From contig JAITLO010000008.1 of the NCBI GenBank assembly GCA_031277855.1, positions 186,001-250,000 of the forward strand: 64,000 nt of DNA, written 5' to 3'. The position numbers were made by a program, and so were the translations under genes. The stretch is from Acidovorax sp. (GTDB taxonomy: Bacteria > Pseudomonadota > Gammaproteobacteria > Burkholderiales > Burkholderiaceae_C). Below, piece after piece: positions 18,609 to 28,083 of the stretch. The first letter of the stretch is position 1. Every line of letters starts with the position of its first letter. The notes beneath the pieces were generated by a model that worked only from the letters and a program-made list of their open reading frames with translations, did not search any database and had not been told where the DNA came from.

Positions 18609-18970
18609 GCGAAACCCCTATCCAGTCTGCCTCCCACTCTGTGGCTACAGGCCCTGCCCAGGCCTCGCTGGAAAAAGAAGCGCGCTGGGCCCATGCTTCG
18701 GCGCAAGAGCAGGCCGTGCTGCGCCGCATTGCGCAGCAGCGCGATAGGTTGGCGGCCCGCAAGGCGGCCAAACAGCAAGCCCGGGCCTTGCAGGCCCAGG
18801 CGCAGAGCATTCCTGTCGACGCTCCCTTGGCGGAACGTGTGCTGGCGTTTGCCCGTTTGCATCCGTTCGCCTCGGTGGGTCTGGTGGGCGCAGCCCTGTG
18901 GGTAGGCCCTCGCAAGTTGATGCGTGTGGGCATGGCCGTGCTGCCGCTGATTTCCAAGCTGCGCCGCTGA
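18605..18970 (+). CDS. Small YqjK-like protein, unknown function
   Basis: 121 residues from a GTG whose GTGA overlaps the stop of the YqjE-like gene, which implies translational coupling. The first 75 residues are Ala/Gln/Arg-rich and probably helical. A short hydrophobic segment, FASVGLVGAALWVG, lies near residues 90-105. Position and composition recall YqjK in the E. coli yqjDEK cluster. No enzymatic motif is present. Confidence 0.65.
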   Translation: MSETPIQSASHSVATGPAQASLEKEARWAHASAQEQAVLRRIAQQRDRLAARKAAKQQARALQAQAQSIPVDAPLAERVLAFARLHPFASVGLVGAALWVGPRKLMRVGMAVLPLISKLRR

Positions 18971-19032
18971 GAGCCCAAGTTTTTTAGCGTTTTATCCGTT
19001 ACATGCAGGTGTGGCGGGTAGCTATAGCTATC

Positions 19033-19070
19033 AAAAAAAGCCCATGGCAGTCGAGCCATGGGCTTTTTTC
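19033..19070. terminator. Bidirectional terminator between the yqj-like trio and fusA2
   Basis: A 15-base perfect stem (19034-19048 and 19055-19069) with core GCCCATGGC is flanked by A and T runs. It separates convergent genes and can serve both. Confidence 0.92.
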
Positions 19071-19077
19071 ATGCCGC

Positions 19078-21189
19078 TCAGCGCGTGCTGCGGGCCGCAA
19101 TGCCGGCCACCACCTGGGCTGGCGCTTCGCTGTAGCGCTTGAACTCCATGGTGTAGGTGGCGCGGCCCTGGCTCATGGAGCGCAGCTGGGTGGCATAGCC
19201 AAACATCTCGGACAGCGGCACCTCGGCCTTGATGCTCTTGCCGCCGCCGGCGATGTCGTCCATGCCTTGCACCATGCCGCGGCGTGAGGACAGATCGCCC
19301 ATCACCGAGCCGGCATAGTCTTCGGGCGTTTCCACCTCGACCGCCATCATGGGCTCCAGGATCACCGGGGCGGCCTGCTTCATGGCGTCCTTGAAGCCAA
19401 AGATGGCCGCCATTTTGAAGGCCTGCTCGGACGAGTCCACATCGTGGTAGGAGCCAAAGGTCAGGCGCACGCGCACATCCACCACCGGGTAGCCAGCCAG
19501 CACGCCGGAGGTGATGGCCTCCAGCACGCCTTTTTCCACGGCCGGTATGTACTCGCGCGGCACGACGCCGCCCTTGATCTCGTCGACAAACTCAAAGCCC
19601 TTGCCGGCCTCGAGCGGCTCCAGCGTGAACACCACATGGCCGTACTGGCCCTTGCCGCCGGACTGGCGCACAAACTTGCCGTCCACATCGGTGGCCGTCT
19701 TGCGTATGGTCTCGCGGTAGGCCACCTGGGGCTTGCCCACATTGGCCTCCACATTGAATTCGCGCTTCATGCGGTCGACGATGATCTCCAGGTGCAGCTC
19801 GCCCATGCCGGCGATGATGGTCTGGCCGGACTCCGGGTCGCTGCGCACGCGCAGCGAGGGGTCTTCGGCCGCCAGGCGCGACAGGGCCAGGCCCATTTTT
19901 TCCTGGTCGGCCTTGGCCCTGGGCTCTATGGCTTGGGCAATCACCGGCTCGGGAAAGCTCATTTTCTCCAGCACGATGGGGGCGCTGGGGTCGCACAGGG
20001 TTTCGCCCGTGGTCACGTCCTTCAGCCCCACGCAGGCGGCAATATCGCCGGCGCGGATCTCGTCAATCTCCAGGCGCTCATTGGCATGCATTTGCACAAT
20101 GCGGCCTATGCGCTCCTTTTTGCCGCGAATCGGGTTGTAGACCACATCGCCCTTGGACAGCACGCCCGAGTACACGCGCACAAAGGTGAGCTGGCCTACG
20201 AAGGGGTCGGTCATCAGCTTGAAGGCCAGGGCGGCGAATTTCTCACCGTCGTCGGCATGGCGCACCAGGGTGGCGCTGTCATCACTGTCTTCGCTGTGGC
20301 CCACCACGGGGGGTACATCCAGCGGCGAGGGCATGAGTTCGACCACGGCGTCCAGCAGGCGCTGGACTCCCTTGTTCTTGAAGGCCGAGCCACACAGCAT
20401 GGGCTGGATCTCGGTGGCAATGGTGCGCAGGCGCAGGCCGGCAATGATGTCGGCCTCGGGCAGATCACCATCGTTCAGGTATTTGTCGGTCAGCGCCTCG
20501 CTGGCCTCGGCTGCGGCCTCGACCATCTTCAGGCGCCACTCGGCAGCCGTGGCCTGCAGCGCAGCGGGGATGTCGCGGTACTCGAACTTCATGCCCTGGC
20601 TGGCATCGTCCCAGTAAATGGCGCGCATCTTGATCAAATCGACCACACCGGCAAAGTCGGCCTCGGCGCCAATCGGAATCACGATGGGCACGGGGTGGGC
20701 CTTGAGCCGGTCCACCATCATCTGGCGCACGCGGAAAAAGTCCGCGCCGGTGCGGTCCATTTTGTTGACAAAGGCCAGGCGCGGCACCTTGTACTTATTG
20801 GCCTGGCGCCACACGGTTTCGGACTGGGGCTGCACGCCGCCGACCGAGTCATAAACCATGACGGCGCCATCCAGCACGCGCATGGAACGCTCCACCTCGA
20901 TGGTGAAGTCCACGTGGCCGGGGGTGTCGATGATGTTGATGCGGTGGGCAGCGAAGTTGCGTTCCATGCCCGACCAAAAGGCCGTCGTTGCGGCCGAGGT
21001 GATGGTGATACCGCGCTCTTGTTCCTGGGCCATCCAGTCCATGGTGGCGGCGCCATCATGCACCTCGCCCAGCTTGTGGCTCACCCCGGTGTAGAACAGG
21101 ATGCGCTCGGTCGTGGTGGTCTTGCCGGCATCGATGTGCGCCGAGATGCCGATGTTGCGATAACGTTCTATGGGGGTGTGGCGGGCCAT
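19078..21189 (-). CDS. fusA: Elongation factor G, probable second copy
   Basis: 703 residues from the ATG at 21189 ([20 protein letters not shown]). The frame runs further upstream to 21435, but that part is spacer. The GTPase motifs are [10 protein letters not shown] (G1), DTPGHVDF (G3) and [10 protein letters not shown] (G4), followed by the EF-G domains II-V. EF-G drives translocation and, with RRF, ribosome recycling. No ribosomal protein genes (rpsL, rpsG, tuf) lie near, so this is likely the extra EF-G that many Comamonadaceae carry, not the str-operon copy. It is divergent from an ArsR-like regulator with a palindrome between them. Confidence 0.9.
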   Translation of the reverse strand: MARHTPIERYRNIGISAHIDAGKTTTTERILFYTGVSHKLGEVHDGAATMDWMAQEQERGITITSAATTAFWSGMERNFAAHRINIIDTPGHVDFTIEVERSMRVLDGAVMVYDSVGGVQPQSETVWRQANKYKVPRLAFVNKMDRTGADFFRVRQMMVDRLKAHPVPIVIPIGAEADFAGVVDLIKMRAIYWDDASQGMKFEYRDIPAALQATAAEWRLKMVEAAAEASEALTDKYLNDGDLPEADIIAGLRLRTIATEIQPMLCGSAFKNKGVQRLLDAVVELMPSPLDVPPVVGHSEDSDDSATLVRHADDGEKFAALAFKLMTDPFVGQLTFVRVYSGVLSKGDVVYNPIRGKKERIGRIVQMHANERLEIDEIRAGDIAACVGLKDVTTGETLCDPSAPIVLEKMSFPEPVIAQAIEPRAKADQEKMGLALSRLAAEDPSLRVRSDPESGQTIIAGMGELHLEIIVDRMKREFNVEANVGKPQVAYRETIRKTATDVDGKFVRQSGGKGQYGHVVFTLEPLEAGKGFEFVDEIKGGVVPREYIPAVEKGVLEAITSGVLAGYPVVDVRVRLTFGSYHDVDSSEQAFKMAAIFGFKDAMKQAAPVILEPMMAVEVETPEDYAGSVMGDLSSRRGMVQGMDDIAGGGKSIKAEVPLSEMFGYATQLRSMSQGRATYTMEFKRYSEAPAQVVAGIAARSTR

Positions 21190-21293
21190 GGTGAACTCCT
21201 TGGATGTAGCCGCGAAAGTGATTCTGCGCTTTAAAAATGACAAGCGCTGCACCTGCAGCGCCGGCGCAGAACCGGAAGCCCTAAATATTAAAT

Positions 21294-21311
21294 GTACGAA
21301 GACATTCGTAC
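21294..21311. promoter_or_regulatory. Palindrome GTACGAA-N4-TTCGTAC, probable ArsR-type operator
   Basis: A perfect 7-base inverted repeat with a 4-base spacer lies between fusA2 and the ArsR-like gene. Size and position fit an operator of that regulator. It lies 105 bases from the fusA2 start and 110 bases from the ArsR start. Confidence 0.6.
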
Positions 21312-21420
21312 TGTCGACGTGGGTATTGCCTGTCTGCCCATAATGGGCAGCACCTCGTGTGATGTGGCACATTACGCGGCTTTGCTTGTGACCTGCCGGA
21401 AAGCCGGATCGAACGGAGCC

Positions 21421-21768
21421 ATGATTCCCAACCACCCTGAACGCGCGCAGATACGCCTAGAGAACCTGCTCACCGCCCTGGGCAACCCCTTGCGCCTGGC
21501 CATCGTGCGCCAGCTGGCGCAACTGGCCGAGGGCGAGGAGCGCAGTTGCGGTTCGCTGCTGCGCGACCAGACCAAGTCCACCATGACCCACCATTGGCGT
21601 GTGCTGCGCAGCAGCGGCGTGATCTGGCAGCGGCCCGCCGGCCGCGAGAATCTGCTGTCCCTGCGCCGCGAAGACCTGGAGGCGCGCTTTCCGGGTCTGC
21701 TTGACGCCTTGTTGAACGCCATGGAGCAGGACGCGCTCACGCAGCAAACCACGGCCTGGGAAGCTTGA
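21421..21768 (+). CDS. ArsR-like winged-helix transcriptional regulator
   Basis: 115 residues from the ATG at 21421. Starting at 21292 would add 43 residues that look unlike protein and would swallow the palindrome. The winged-helix pattern is [20 protein letters not shown], then [19 protein letters not shown], with the wing [15 protein letters not shown]. No cysteine cluster for metal sensing is evident (one Cys only), so it may sense something other than metals. It is divergent from fusA2. Confidence 0.82.
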   Translation: MIPNHPERAQIRLENLLTALGNPLRLAIVRQLAQLAEGEERSCGSLLRDQTKSTMTHHWRVLRSSGVIWQRPAGRENLLSLRREDLEARFPGLLDALLNAMEQDALTQQTTAWEA

Positions 21769-22086
21769 TTTTTCAATCAAAAGCCGCTGCAAGGCTTATG
21801 TGGCCTGCATAAGAAGCTATCAAAACAAAAGCCCGCCTGAAAAACCAGAGCGGGCTTGGATGGCGGTGCATCCGATGTGGCTGTCTGCATGACTCCTTCC
21901 CCATCGGGGGAAGGTGGGGATGGGGGGCTGCAGCGTGTCCGACTCCCCCTTCCGTTGAATAAATTCAGGCCGCTAGCCCACACCCAACCCTCCCCCGAAG
22001 GGGAGGGCTTGAGAGGCCAGGGCCAGCAACAAAGCATGAAGCGCCGTCTGGGCGCCTCCAAACGACTCACCCACCTGCCGTAATGC
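21769..22086. repeat. Intergenic region with terminator-like hairpin and dispersed palindromic repeat
   Basis: This 318-base gap holds no gene. At 21829-21857 is a hairpin (AAGCCCGC and GCGGGCTT) with A-rich sequence on its left, so it can end pyrD transcription coming from the right. At 21893-22010 two G/C palindromic arms, one around CTTCCCCATCGGGGGAAGG and one around CCCTCCCCCGAAGGGGAGGG, lie about 65 bases apart. The same pair recurs in reverse at 41395-41485. The element looks like a dispersed intergenic repeat. Confidence 0.75.
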
Positions 22087-23136
22087 TTACTTCGCCATAT
22101 CGCGCAGGGCGCGGGCGGACTGGACGACCAGCTCGGGGCCGGCGTAGATGAGTCCGCTATAAATCTGCACCACATCAGCTCCGGCCTGAATCTTGGCCAC
22201 CGCATCTTCGGCACGCATGATGCCGCCCACGCCGATGATGGGAAAGTCCTTGCCCAGGGCGGCGCGCAGCAGGCGGATCACGCGGTTGCTGGCTTCAAAG
22301 GCCGGTGCACCACTCAGGCCGCCGGTTTCCTCCGCATGGACCATGCCTTTCACGGCTTCGCGGCTGATGGTGGTGTTGGTGGCAATCACGCCGTCCATGC
22401 CGTGGCGGCGCAGCGTGGCGGCAATCACGTCGACTTGGGCGTCGTCCAGGTCGGGGGCGATCTTCACAAAAATCGGCACGCGGCGGCCTTGCAGGGCGGC
22501 CAGTTCCTCGCGGCGGTCGGCAATGGCGCCGAGCAGGGCGTCCAGCGCCTCATCGCTTTGCAGGGCACGCAGATTCTTGGTGTTGGGCGAGCTGATGTTC
22601 ACCGTCACATAGTCGGCGTGGGGGTAGACGCCTTCCAGGCAAGTCAGATAGTCGCGGGTGGCGTCTTCAATCGCCGTGGCCGCGTTCTTGCCAATGTTCA
22701 GGCCCAGCAGCATGGGCTTGCCCTGCTGGCGCGCTGTGGACTTTTTGACGTTGGCGATAAAGGCGTCCAGACCGTCGTTGTTAAAGCCCAGGCGGTTGAC
22801 CAGGGCCTTGGCCTCGGGAATGCGGAACATGCGCGGCTTGGGGTTGCCGGGCTGGCCCTTGGGGGTGACGGTGCCCACTTCGACAAAGCCAAAGCCCATG
22901 GCGGCCAGGCCGTCGATCACGCGGGCGTTCTTATCCAGACCGGCAGCCATGCCCACGCGGTTGGGGAAGGTGAGGCCGGCCAGGGTCACCGGGTCGTTCA
23001 CCAGTTCGTTGGACCAGGCGCATTGCAGCGGTGTGTTCTGGCCCCGGGCCAAAGCGTTCATGGTGAAGTCGTGGGCGGCTTCGGGGTCCATATTGAACAG
23101 AAAGGGGCGGAGCAGGGCGTAGGGAATAAGCGACAT
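22087..23136 (-). CDS. pyrD: Dihydroorotate dehydrogenase (quinone), class 2
   Basis: 349 residues from the ATG at 23136 ([19 protein letters not shown]), the usual class 2 length. An amphipathic N-terminal membrane-binding helix is followed by the FMN barrel ([68 protein letters not shown]). It oxidises dihydroorotate to orotate in pyrimidine synthesis and passes electrons to quinone at the inner membrane. It is divergent from rpiA, with only 34 bases between starts. Confidence 0.96.
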   Translation of the reverse strand: MSLIPYALLRPFLFNMDPEAAHDFTMNALARGQNTPLQCAWSNELVNDPVTLAGLTFPNRVGMAAGLDKNARVIDGLAAMGFGFVEVGTVTPKGQPGNPKPRMFRIPEAKALVNRLGFNNDGLDAFIANVKKSTARQQGKPMLLGLNIGKNAATAIEDATRDYLTCLEGVYPHADYVTVNISSPNTKNLRALQSDEALDALLGAIADRREELAALQGRRVPIFVKIAPDLDDAQVDVIAATLRRHGMDGVIATNTTISREAVKGMVHAEETGGLSGAPAFEASNRVIRLLRAALGKDFPIIGVGGIMRAEDAVAKIQAGADVVQIYSGLIYAGPELVVQSARALRDMAK

Positions 23137-23170
23137 GGAGATAATTCGAGGATTTGCTGGATTTTCCCCC

Positions 23171-23863
23171 ATGACGACCTCTGCTGCACCTCTTTCCCAA
23201 GATGAACTCAAAACCCTGGTTGGCCAGGCCGCCGTGGCCTATGTGACGCCGGGCGACATCGTGGGCGTGGGCACGGGCTCTACGGTCAACAAATTCATCG
23301 ACGCCCTGGCCCCCATCAAGGACCAGATCAAGGGCGCGGTCTCTAGCTCCGTGGCCAGCACCGAGCGCCTCAAGGCCCTGGGCATCCCCGTGTTCGACGC
23401 CAACGAGGTCGAAAGCCTGTCGGTCTATATCGATGGCGCTGATGAAATCGACGGCCAGGGCCATATGGTCAAGGGCGGCGGCGCCGCACTGACGCGCGAA
23501 AAAATCGTCGCCGCCATGGCCCAGCGCTTTGTCTGCATCGTTGATGCCTCCAAGCTGGTGGGCAAGCTGGGCGCTTTCCCGCTGCCGGTGGAAGTGATTC
23601 CCATGGCCGCCCAGCAAATCGCCCGCCGCTTTGCCGCCATGGGCGGCGTGGCCACGCTGCGCCTCAAGGATGGCCAGCCCCTGGTGACCGACAACGGCCA
23701 GCACATTCTGGATGTGCGCGGTCTGCAGCTTGCCGACCCGCTGGCCTTTGAGTCCGAGGTCAACCAATGGCCTGGCGTGGTCACCGTGGGGGTGTTTGCC
23801 CACCAGAAGGCCCATATTTGCCTGATGGGCAAGCCCGAAGGTGTAGATACGATTACTTATTAA
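23171..23863 (+). CDS. rpiA: Ribose-5-phosphate isomerase A
   Basis: 230 residues from the ATG at 23171. RpiA signatures are VGTGSTV, DGADEID and [14 protein letters not shown], all in the right order, and the C-terminal [10 protein letters not shown]. It interconverts ribose 5-phosphate and ribulose 5-phosphate in the pentose phosphate pathway. The short spacer to divergent pyrD suggests shared promoter space and perhaps coordinated supply for nucleotide synthesis. Confidence 0.96.
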   Translation: MTTSAAPLSQDELKTLVGQAAVAYVTPGDIVGVGTGSTVNKFIDALAPIKDQIKGAVSSSVASTERLKALGIPVFDANEVESLSVYIDGADEIDGQGHMVKGGGAALTREKIVAAMAQRFVCIVDASKLVGKLGAFPLPVEVIPMAAQQIARRFAAMGGVATLRLKDGQPLVTDNGQHILDVRGLQLADPLAFESEVNQWPGVVTVGVFAHQKAHICLMGKPEGVDTITY

Positions 23864-23869
23864 ACACTC

Positions 23870-23995
23870 CCCTGAGGCGCTTTGCGCCTTCCCCTCGCTC
23901 TCGCTTCGCTGTGCTCGCGGGCAAGGGGACGACAGCCTCGCGGCGGGGCGGCCCTTGCTCGCTGTCCCTGGGTTGGGGGGCGCTAGTTTCAAAGG
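23870..23995 (+). repeat. Intergenic GC-rich repeat after rpiA
   Basis: The spacer contains small palindromes (GAGGCGCTTTGCGCCTTC, then a CTCGCTTCGCTGTGCTCGCG stretch) and a GCGGCCCTTGCTCGCTGTCC segment. That last segment recurs inverted near 18100-18140. This looks like a member of a Comamonas-type intergenic repeat family. Confidence 0.6.
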
Positions 23996-24029
23996 CCGGG
24001 GCTTGTATAAAGCGGGCTTGGTGGGGACT

Positions 24030-24680
24030 TCAGTGTTCACGCGCCACAGCCAGCAAGGCGCCAAAGCCAATCAGCAGGCAGCCGCAGACCCGGTCAATCC
24101 AGTGGCGCAGGGCCAGCAGCCGCTGGCGCACGCTGCCTGCGGAAAAACACCAGGCCACCAGGCCAAACCAGAGCATGTGCGCCAGCGCAATAAAGGCGCC
24201 ATAGGCCAGTTGCCGGGCGAGTGGCGTGCCTGGCTGCACCAGCTGCATGAACAGGCTGACGATGAACACCGTGGTCTTGGGGTTGAGGGCATTGGTGAGA
24301 AAGCCGGTGCGCAGCGCAGCCGCATCCGATGTGGGCAGGGCGCGCTTGCTACCAGACGCGGTGCCTGGCGCGCTATCGGACGCGCTATGGGCCATGTTAC
24401 CGGCCCGGGTGCGCAGCATTTGCACGCCCAGGTAAATCAAATAGGCCGCCCCCACCAGCTTGATGGCCTGGAACAGCCACAGCGATTGCTGAATCAGCAG
24501 GCCCACGCCGACCAGGGTATAGCCCACATGCACCCACACACCCAGGCCGATGCCCAAGGCCGTCAGCAGGCCGGCGCGGCGTGACAGCAGCAGGCTGTTG
24601 CGCGTGACCATGGCAAAGTCCGGCCCGGGGCTGATCACGGCCAGCAAGGTGATGGTGATGACAGCTATCCATTCGCTCAT
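24030..24680 (-). CDS. LysE/RhtB-family amino acid exporter
   Basis: 216 residues from the ATG at 24680 (MSEWIAVITITLLAVISPGP). About six hydrophobic helices are visible, with the family pattern ISPGPDFAMVTRNSLL and LTNALNPKTTVFIVSLF. A Ser/Ala-rich loop interrupts the middle. LysE/RhtB proteins export amino acids such as lysine, threonine or homoserine from the cytoplasm. It is divergent from a GcvA-like LysR, which probably controls it. Confidence 0.9.
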   Translation of the reverse strand: MSEWIAVITITLLAVISPGPDFAMVTRNSLLLSRRAGLLTALGIGLGVWVHVGYTLVGVGLLIQQSLWLFQAIKLVGAAYLIYLGVQMLRTRAGNMAHSASDSAPGTASGSKRALPTSDAAALRTGFLTNALNPKTTVFIVSLFMQLVQPGTPLARQLAYGAFIALAHMLWFGLVAWCFSAGSVRQRLLALRHWIDRVCGCLLIGFGALLAVAREH

Positions 24681-24747
24681 GGCGTATCCTCTGAAAAATC
24701 TATGCAATAGGGCGCATGCTAGGGATTCACCAGGGAAATGAATAACG

Positions 24748-25668
24748 ATGTTTGCTGACCATGATGGTGAGTTCAACTCACCATATGGCAGCGTGCGCCT
24801 GCCTTCGCTGCTGGCGCTGCGCTGCTTTGAGGCGGCGGCCCGGCTGGAACATTTCGGCCGGGCTGCGGAAGAGCTGCACCTGACCCATGGTGCAGTCAGC
24901 CGCGCCGTGCGCCTGCTGGAAGAGGAGCTGGGCCTGGCCCTGTTCGAGCGACGCAGCCGGCGTGTGTTTCTCACCGATGCCGGCCGCAAGCTGGCGCGGG
25001 CCGTGGGCGAGGGCTTGGGCTTGATGCGCCAGGCCGTGGGCGAGCTGCGCAGCAGTGCCAGCCAGGCCAGGCGTTGGGTGCTGTCCTGCGAGCCCACCTT
25101 GCTGATGCGCTGGCTGATTCCGCGCTGGCCGGAGTTTCAGGCGCGCCACCCCGAGCTGGAGGTGCAACTGGTGGCGGGTGGCGGGGCTTTCAGCTTTGCC
25201 GGTGGTATGGACCTGGCCATACGCCGTGACGACTTTGCCTGGCCCGCCCACTACCATGCAGTGCCCTTGTTTGCCGAGAAGATCGGCCCGGTCTGCCGCC
25301 CCGACCAGGTGGATGCCTGGCTGAGCACCCGGCGCGGTCGGGCGTTGCGTGCGGCCACGCCTTGCCTGCATACGCGCACACGCCCGGATGCCTGGCAGAC
25401 CTGGGCTGGACTCACAGGCCAGACCCTGCCCACGGCGGCAGGCCAGTATTTCGAGCATTTTTACTTCAGCCTGCAGGCCGCCGTGGCGGGTCTTGGCGTG
25501 GCCATGGGGCCGTGGCAGCAGGTGCGTGACGATGTGGCCAGCGGCGTGCTGGCCGCACCGCTGGATTTTGTCGAAGATGGCTCGCGCTACCACCTGCTCT
25601 CGCCCCGGCCCTTGCCGGAGCAGGGCCCGCAGGCCGATCTGCTGGCCTGGCTGCGCGCCATGGCCTGA
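24748..25668 (+). CDS. LysR-family regulator (GcvA-like)
   Basis: 306 residues if it starts at the ATG at 24748. A GTG at 24793 would give MRLPSLLALRCFEAAARLEH, the typical GcvA-type N-terminus, and would leave a perfect palindrome (24764-24784) outside the coding part, so that start deserves preference in a check. The helix-turn-helix (GRAAEELHLTHGAVSRAVR) and the effector domain are complete. The divergent LysE-type exporter is the likely target. Confidence 0.88.
   Translation: MFADHDGEFNSPYGSVRLPSLLALRCFEAAARLEHFGRAAEELHLTHGAVSRAVRLLEEELGLALFERRSRRVFLTDAGRKLARAVGEGLGLMRQAVGELRSSASQARRWVLSCEPTLLMRWLIPRWPEFQARHPELEVQLVAGGGAFSFAGGMDLAIRRDDFAWPAHYHAVPLFAEKIGPVCRPDQVDAWLSTRRGRALRAATPCLHTRTRPDAWQTWAGLTGQTLPTAAGQYFEHFYFSLQAAVAGLGVAMGPWQQVRDDVASGVLAAPLDFVEDGSRYHLLSPRPLPEQGPQADLLAWLRAMA
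24764..24784. promoter_or_regulatory. Perfect 10-base palindrome at the start of the LysR gene
   Basis: ATGGTGAGTT and AACTCACCAT flank a single central C. It lies 84 bases from the divergent exporter start and at the 5' edge of the LysR frame. It is a likely operator of this LysR, and an argument for the downstream GTG start. Confidence 0.55.
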
Positions 25669-25731
25669 GAACGTGCTCCGCTATGACAGGCAAGCATCGG
25701 CAGCTGCGACTTTGGTAGCAACTGCCGCATG

Positions 25732-25756
25732 AAAAAACCGGCCGCCAGGGCCGGTT
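25732..25756 (-). terminator. Terminator of sodC
   Basis: An 8-base stem (AACCGGCC and GGCCGGTT, 5-base loop) is preceded on the plus strand by six A, which reads as a T-run for leftward sodC transcription. Confidence 0.85.
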
Positions 25757-25774
25757 GGCTGAGGCCGGCTGCGC

Positions 25775-26329
25775 TTACTTCACTGCCGTGATCACGGCGC
25801 AGGCCAGGCGGGCGCCGGCATTGCCCGTGGGCTGGCTGACAAAGTCATCGGCATCTTGGTGCACGATCAGGCCACGGCCGATGATGTTGTTGATGCCCTG
25901 GCCTATGGTGATGCTGCGGGTGCTGTAGTCAAAACGCGCCGTGCCGTTGGCATCGGCCTGCAGGCTGTACAGGTCGCCGGCATGGCCGTGGCCCATGTGG
26001 CCATGGGGGCTGTTGCCCGGGTTGAAATGGCCGCCAGCACTGGTGGCGTCGGGGGCCGAGCAATCGCCTTTTTCATGGATGTGAAAACCATGCTCGCTGT
26101 TGGGCGCCAGGCCTTGCACCTCGCCCTGCACGCGTACGCTGCCATCTTTTTGTGTGCTGAAGCGCACTTGGCCCTGCACCTTGCTGGCCAGCGTGGGCTG
26201 CAGCTGGGCCTGGGCCACGGCGCCTGGCGCCAGCGGGTCGAAGGGCGTATGGCTGCAGGCCGTGAGCAGGGCGGCGGCCAGCAGGGTGCCCAGGGCAGGG
26301 CGGGTGTGGCGAACAAGAGTGGGGGGCAT
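25775..26329 (-). CDS. sodC: Superoxide dismutase [Cu-Zn], lipoprotein-type
   Basis: 184 residues from the ATG at 26329. The signal peptide ends in a lipobox (LLTAC, Cys25), so it is probably a periplasm-facing lipoprotein. The metal-site pattern is clear: HGFHIHEKGDC with copper ligands His83 and His85, then GGHFNPGNSPHGHMGHGHAGD with the bridging and zinc ligands, and IVHQDADDF. It converts superoxide to peroxide and oxygen in the periplasm. A longer frame to 26440 adds no credible signal peptide. Confidence 0.93.
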   Translation of the reverse strand: MPPTLVRHTRPALGTLLAAALLTACSHTPFDPLAPGAVAQAQLQPTLASKVQGQVRFSTQKDGSVRVQGEVQGLAPNSEHGFHIHEKGDCSAPDATSAGGHFNPGNSPHGHMGHGHAGDLYSLQADANGTARFDYSTRSITIGQGINNIIGRGLIVHQDADDFVSQPTGNAGARLACAVITAVK

Positions 26330-26443
26330 GGCGAATCTCCGAAGCAGGTCAAAGAAAAGGCGCGCAGCACAGCTTAGAACACGTTCTGAGGGCTTGCGCG
26401 AGGCCTTCCCATTGCATGCGCAAGCAGGCCCAGCCGTCAATCA

Positions 26444-26463
26444 GACACCGCCTTGACGGTGTC
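26444..26463 (-). terminator. Possible hairpin after trpB
   Basis: GACACCG and CGGTGTC form a 7-base stem with a 6-base loop, 16 bases beyond the trpB stop. There is no clear T-run. Confidence 0.35.
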
Positions 26464-26478
26464 CGGGCATGTGCCTGC

Positions 26479-27690
26479 TCAGGCCAGGTTCAGCACCTTG
26501 GCCACATAGTCCGCGTCCTTGTCGCCACGGCCGGACAGGTTGACCAGAATATGCTGCTCAGGGCTCAGCTTGGGGGCCGTGCGCATGGCCCAGGCCACGG
26601 CATGTGCGCTTTCCAGCGCGGGGATGATGCCCTCCACGCGCGACAGTGTCATAAAGGCGTGCAGGCATTCCTGGTCGTTCACGGCCTCGTACTGGGCGCG
26701 GCCCAGGTCTTTCAGATAGCTGTGCTGCGGGCCCACGCCGGGGTAGTCCAGGCCGGAGGCAATGCTGTGCACGGCGGCGGGCGTGCCGTCGGCGTTTTCC
26801 AGCACATAGCATTGCATGCCGTGGATGGCGCCGGGCTTGCCTACGGACAGCGTGGCCGCATGGCGGCCGGGGCGGTCTATGCCTTCGCCTGCGGGCTCCA
26901 CGCCCACCAGCTTCACGGCGGCGTCATCCAGGAAAGCGGTGAACATGCCCATGGCATTGCTGCCGCCGCCCACGCAGGCCGCCACATAGTCGGGCAGGCG
27001 GCCCAGCTTGGCCTGGAATTGCTCGCGGGCCTCGCGGCCGATGATGGACTGGAAGTCGCGCACCATCATGGGAAAAGGATGGGGGCCGACCACCGAGCCA
27101 ATGGCGTACAGATAGTCCGTGGGGTTGGTGAGGTACTCGTCAAACGCGCTGTCCACCGCCTCCTTGAGCGTGGCCGCGCCGCGGGTGACGGCCACCAGCT
27201 TGCAGCCCAGGATACGCATCTTGGTGACATTGGGGTGCTCTTTTTCGATGTCCACCTGGCCCATGTGGATCTCGCAGGGAATGCCCACCAGCGCACAGGC
27301 CGTGGCCAGGGCCACGCCATGCTGGCCGGCACCGGTTTCGGCAATCACTTTCTTCTTGCCCATGAACTTGGCCAGCAGGGCCTCGCCCAGGCAGTGGTTG
27401 ATCTTGTGGGCGCCGGTGTGGTTGAGGTCTTCGCGCTTGAGGTGGATTTGCGCGCCACCCAACTGGGCCGACAGGCGCTTGGCGTGAAAGATGGGGCTGG
27501 GCCGGCCCACATAGTCGGCAAACAGGCTGGCCAGTTCGTCCTGAAAATCCTGGCGCTGGGTGATTTGCGCATAAGCCTGGTTGATGTCGTCCATGGCCTG
27601 CTTGAGATGGGGCGGGACCAACTGGCCGCCATAGGGGCCGAAAAAGCCCTGTGCATCGGGCATGGGGGCGAAAGAGGAAGCTGCGTTCAT
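26479..27690 (-). CDS. trpB: Tryptophan synthase beta chain-like, orphan copy
   Basis: 403 residues from the ATG at 27690. The PLP lysine is Lys96 in HTGAHKINH, and [20 protein letters not shown] and NLSGRGDKD are present. TrpB joins indole and serine to give tryptophan. Two points are unusual. No trpA or other trp gene is near, and the segment after [19 protein letters not shown] differs from the common TrpB1 wording (HKINN and ALGQALLAK are replaced by HKINH and CLGEALLAK). It may be a second, diverged TrpB using free indole or another nucleophile. Alternatively the trp genes may simply be split in this genome. Confidence 0.82.
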   Translation of the reverse strand: MNAASSFAPMPDAQGFFGPYGGQLVPPHLKQAMDDINQAYAQITQRQDFQDELASLFADYVGRPSPIFHAKRLSAQLGGAQIHLKREDLNHTGAHKINHCLGEALLAKFMGKKKVIAETGAGQHGVALATACALVGIPCEIHMGQVDIEKEHPNVTKMRILGCKLVAVTRGAATLKEAVDSAFDEYLTNPTDYLYAIGSVVGPHPFPMMVRDFQSIIGREAREQFQAKLGRLPDYVAACVGGGSNAMGMFTAFLDDAAVKLVGVEPAGEGIDRPGRHAATLSVGKPGAIHGMQCYVLENADGTPAAVHSIASGLDYPGVGPQHSYLKDLGRAQYEAVNDQECLHAFMTLSRVEGIIPALESAHAVAWAMRTAPKLSPEQHILVNLSGRGDKDADYVAKVLNLA

Positions 27691-28083
27691 GGTGCAAAAG
27701 CCAAGTGGGGAAAACAAAGTGCCACGCAATGTGCGTGGCCGTGGTCAGACGGGCGCAGAAATAGCATGCCAGGCTTACAACAGGCCAGCGAGCCTGCGCC
27801 GCCAGGTGTGGGCCTTGTCACGCAGATGACGTCAGCCTCCCAAAATGGCCGCTGCCTGGGGCGTGTGCGCCAATCTGGAAGGCAGGCAAGTGCTTGATGG
27901 GCTTGGGAAAAATTCCTGCAAGGTCCGGCCCATGGCCGTGGCACTAGGGTAAGCACGATACGCAGGGATTTTTGGTGTTTGCCCTAGCCGTTGGCGCTGG
28001 GGGCGCTTCTATATTGGAAGCAGACCAGTCGCCCGCACAGGGCGCGGCTGACAAACTGATCGCCTTCCCGAAAGCAGAACACC
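27691..28083. other. Intergenic region between trpB and Bug gene
   Basis: This 393-base divergent spacer contains no credible gene. A perfect 7-base hairpin lies at 27721-27739 (GCCACGC and GCGTGGC). A TATATT at 28010 could be a -10 for the Bug gene, but no -35 at proper spacing was found. Confidence 0.5.

Noticed and set aside
26376-26387. AGAAC-AC-GTTCT upstream of sodC as an operator
   Set aside because: The 5-base arms are too short to support without conservation data.
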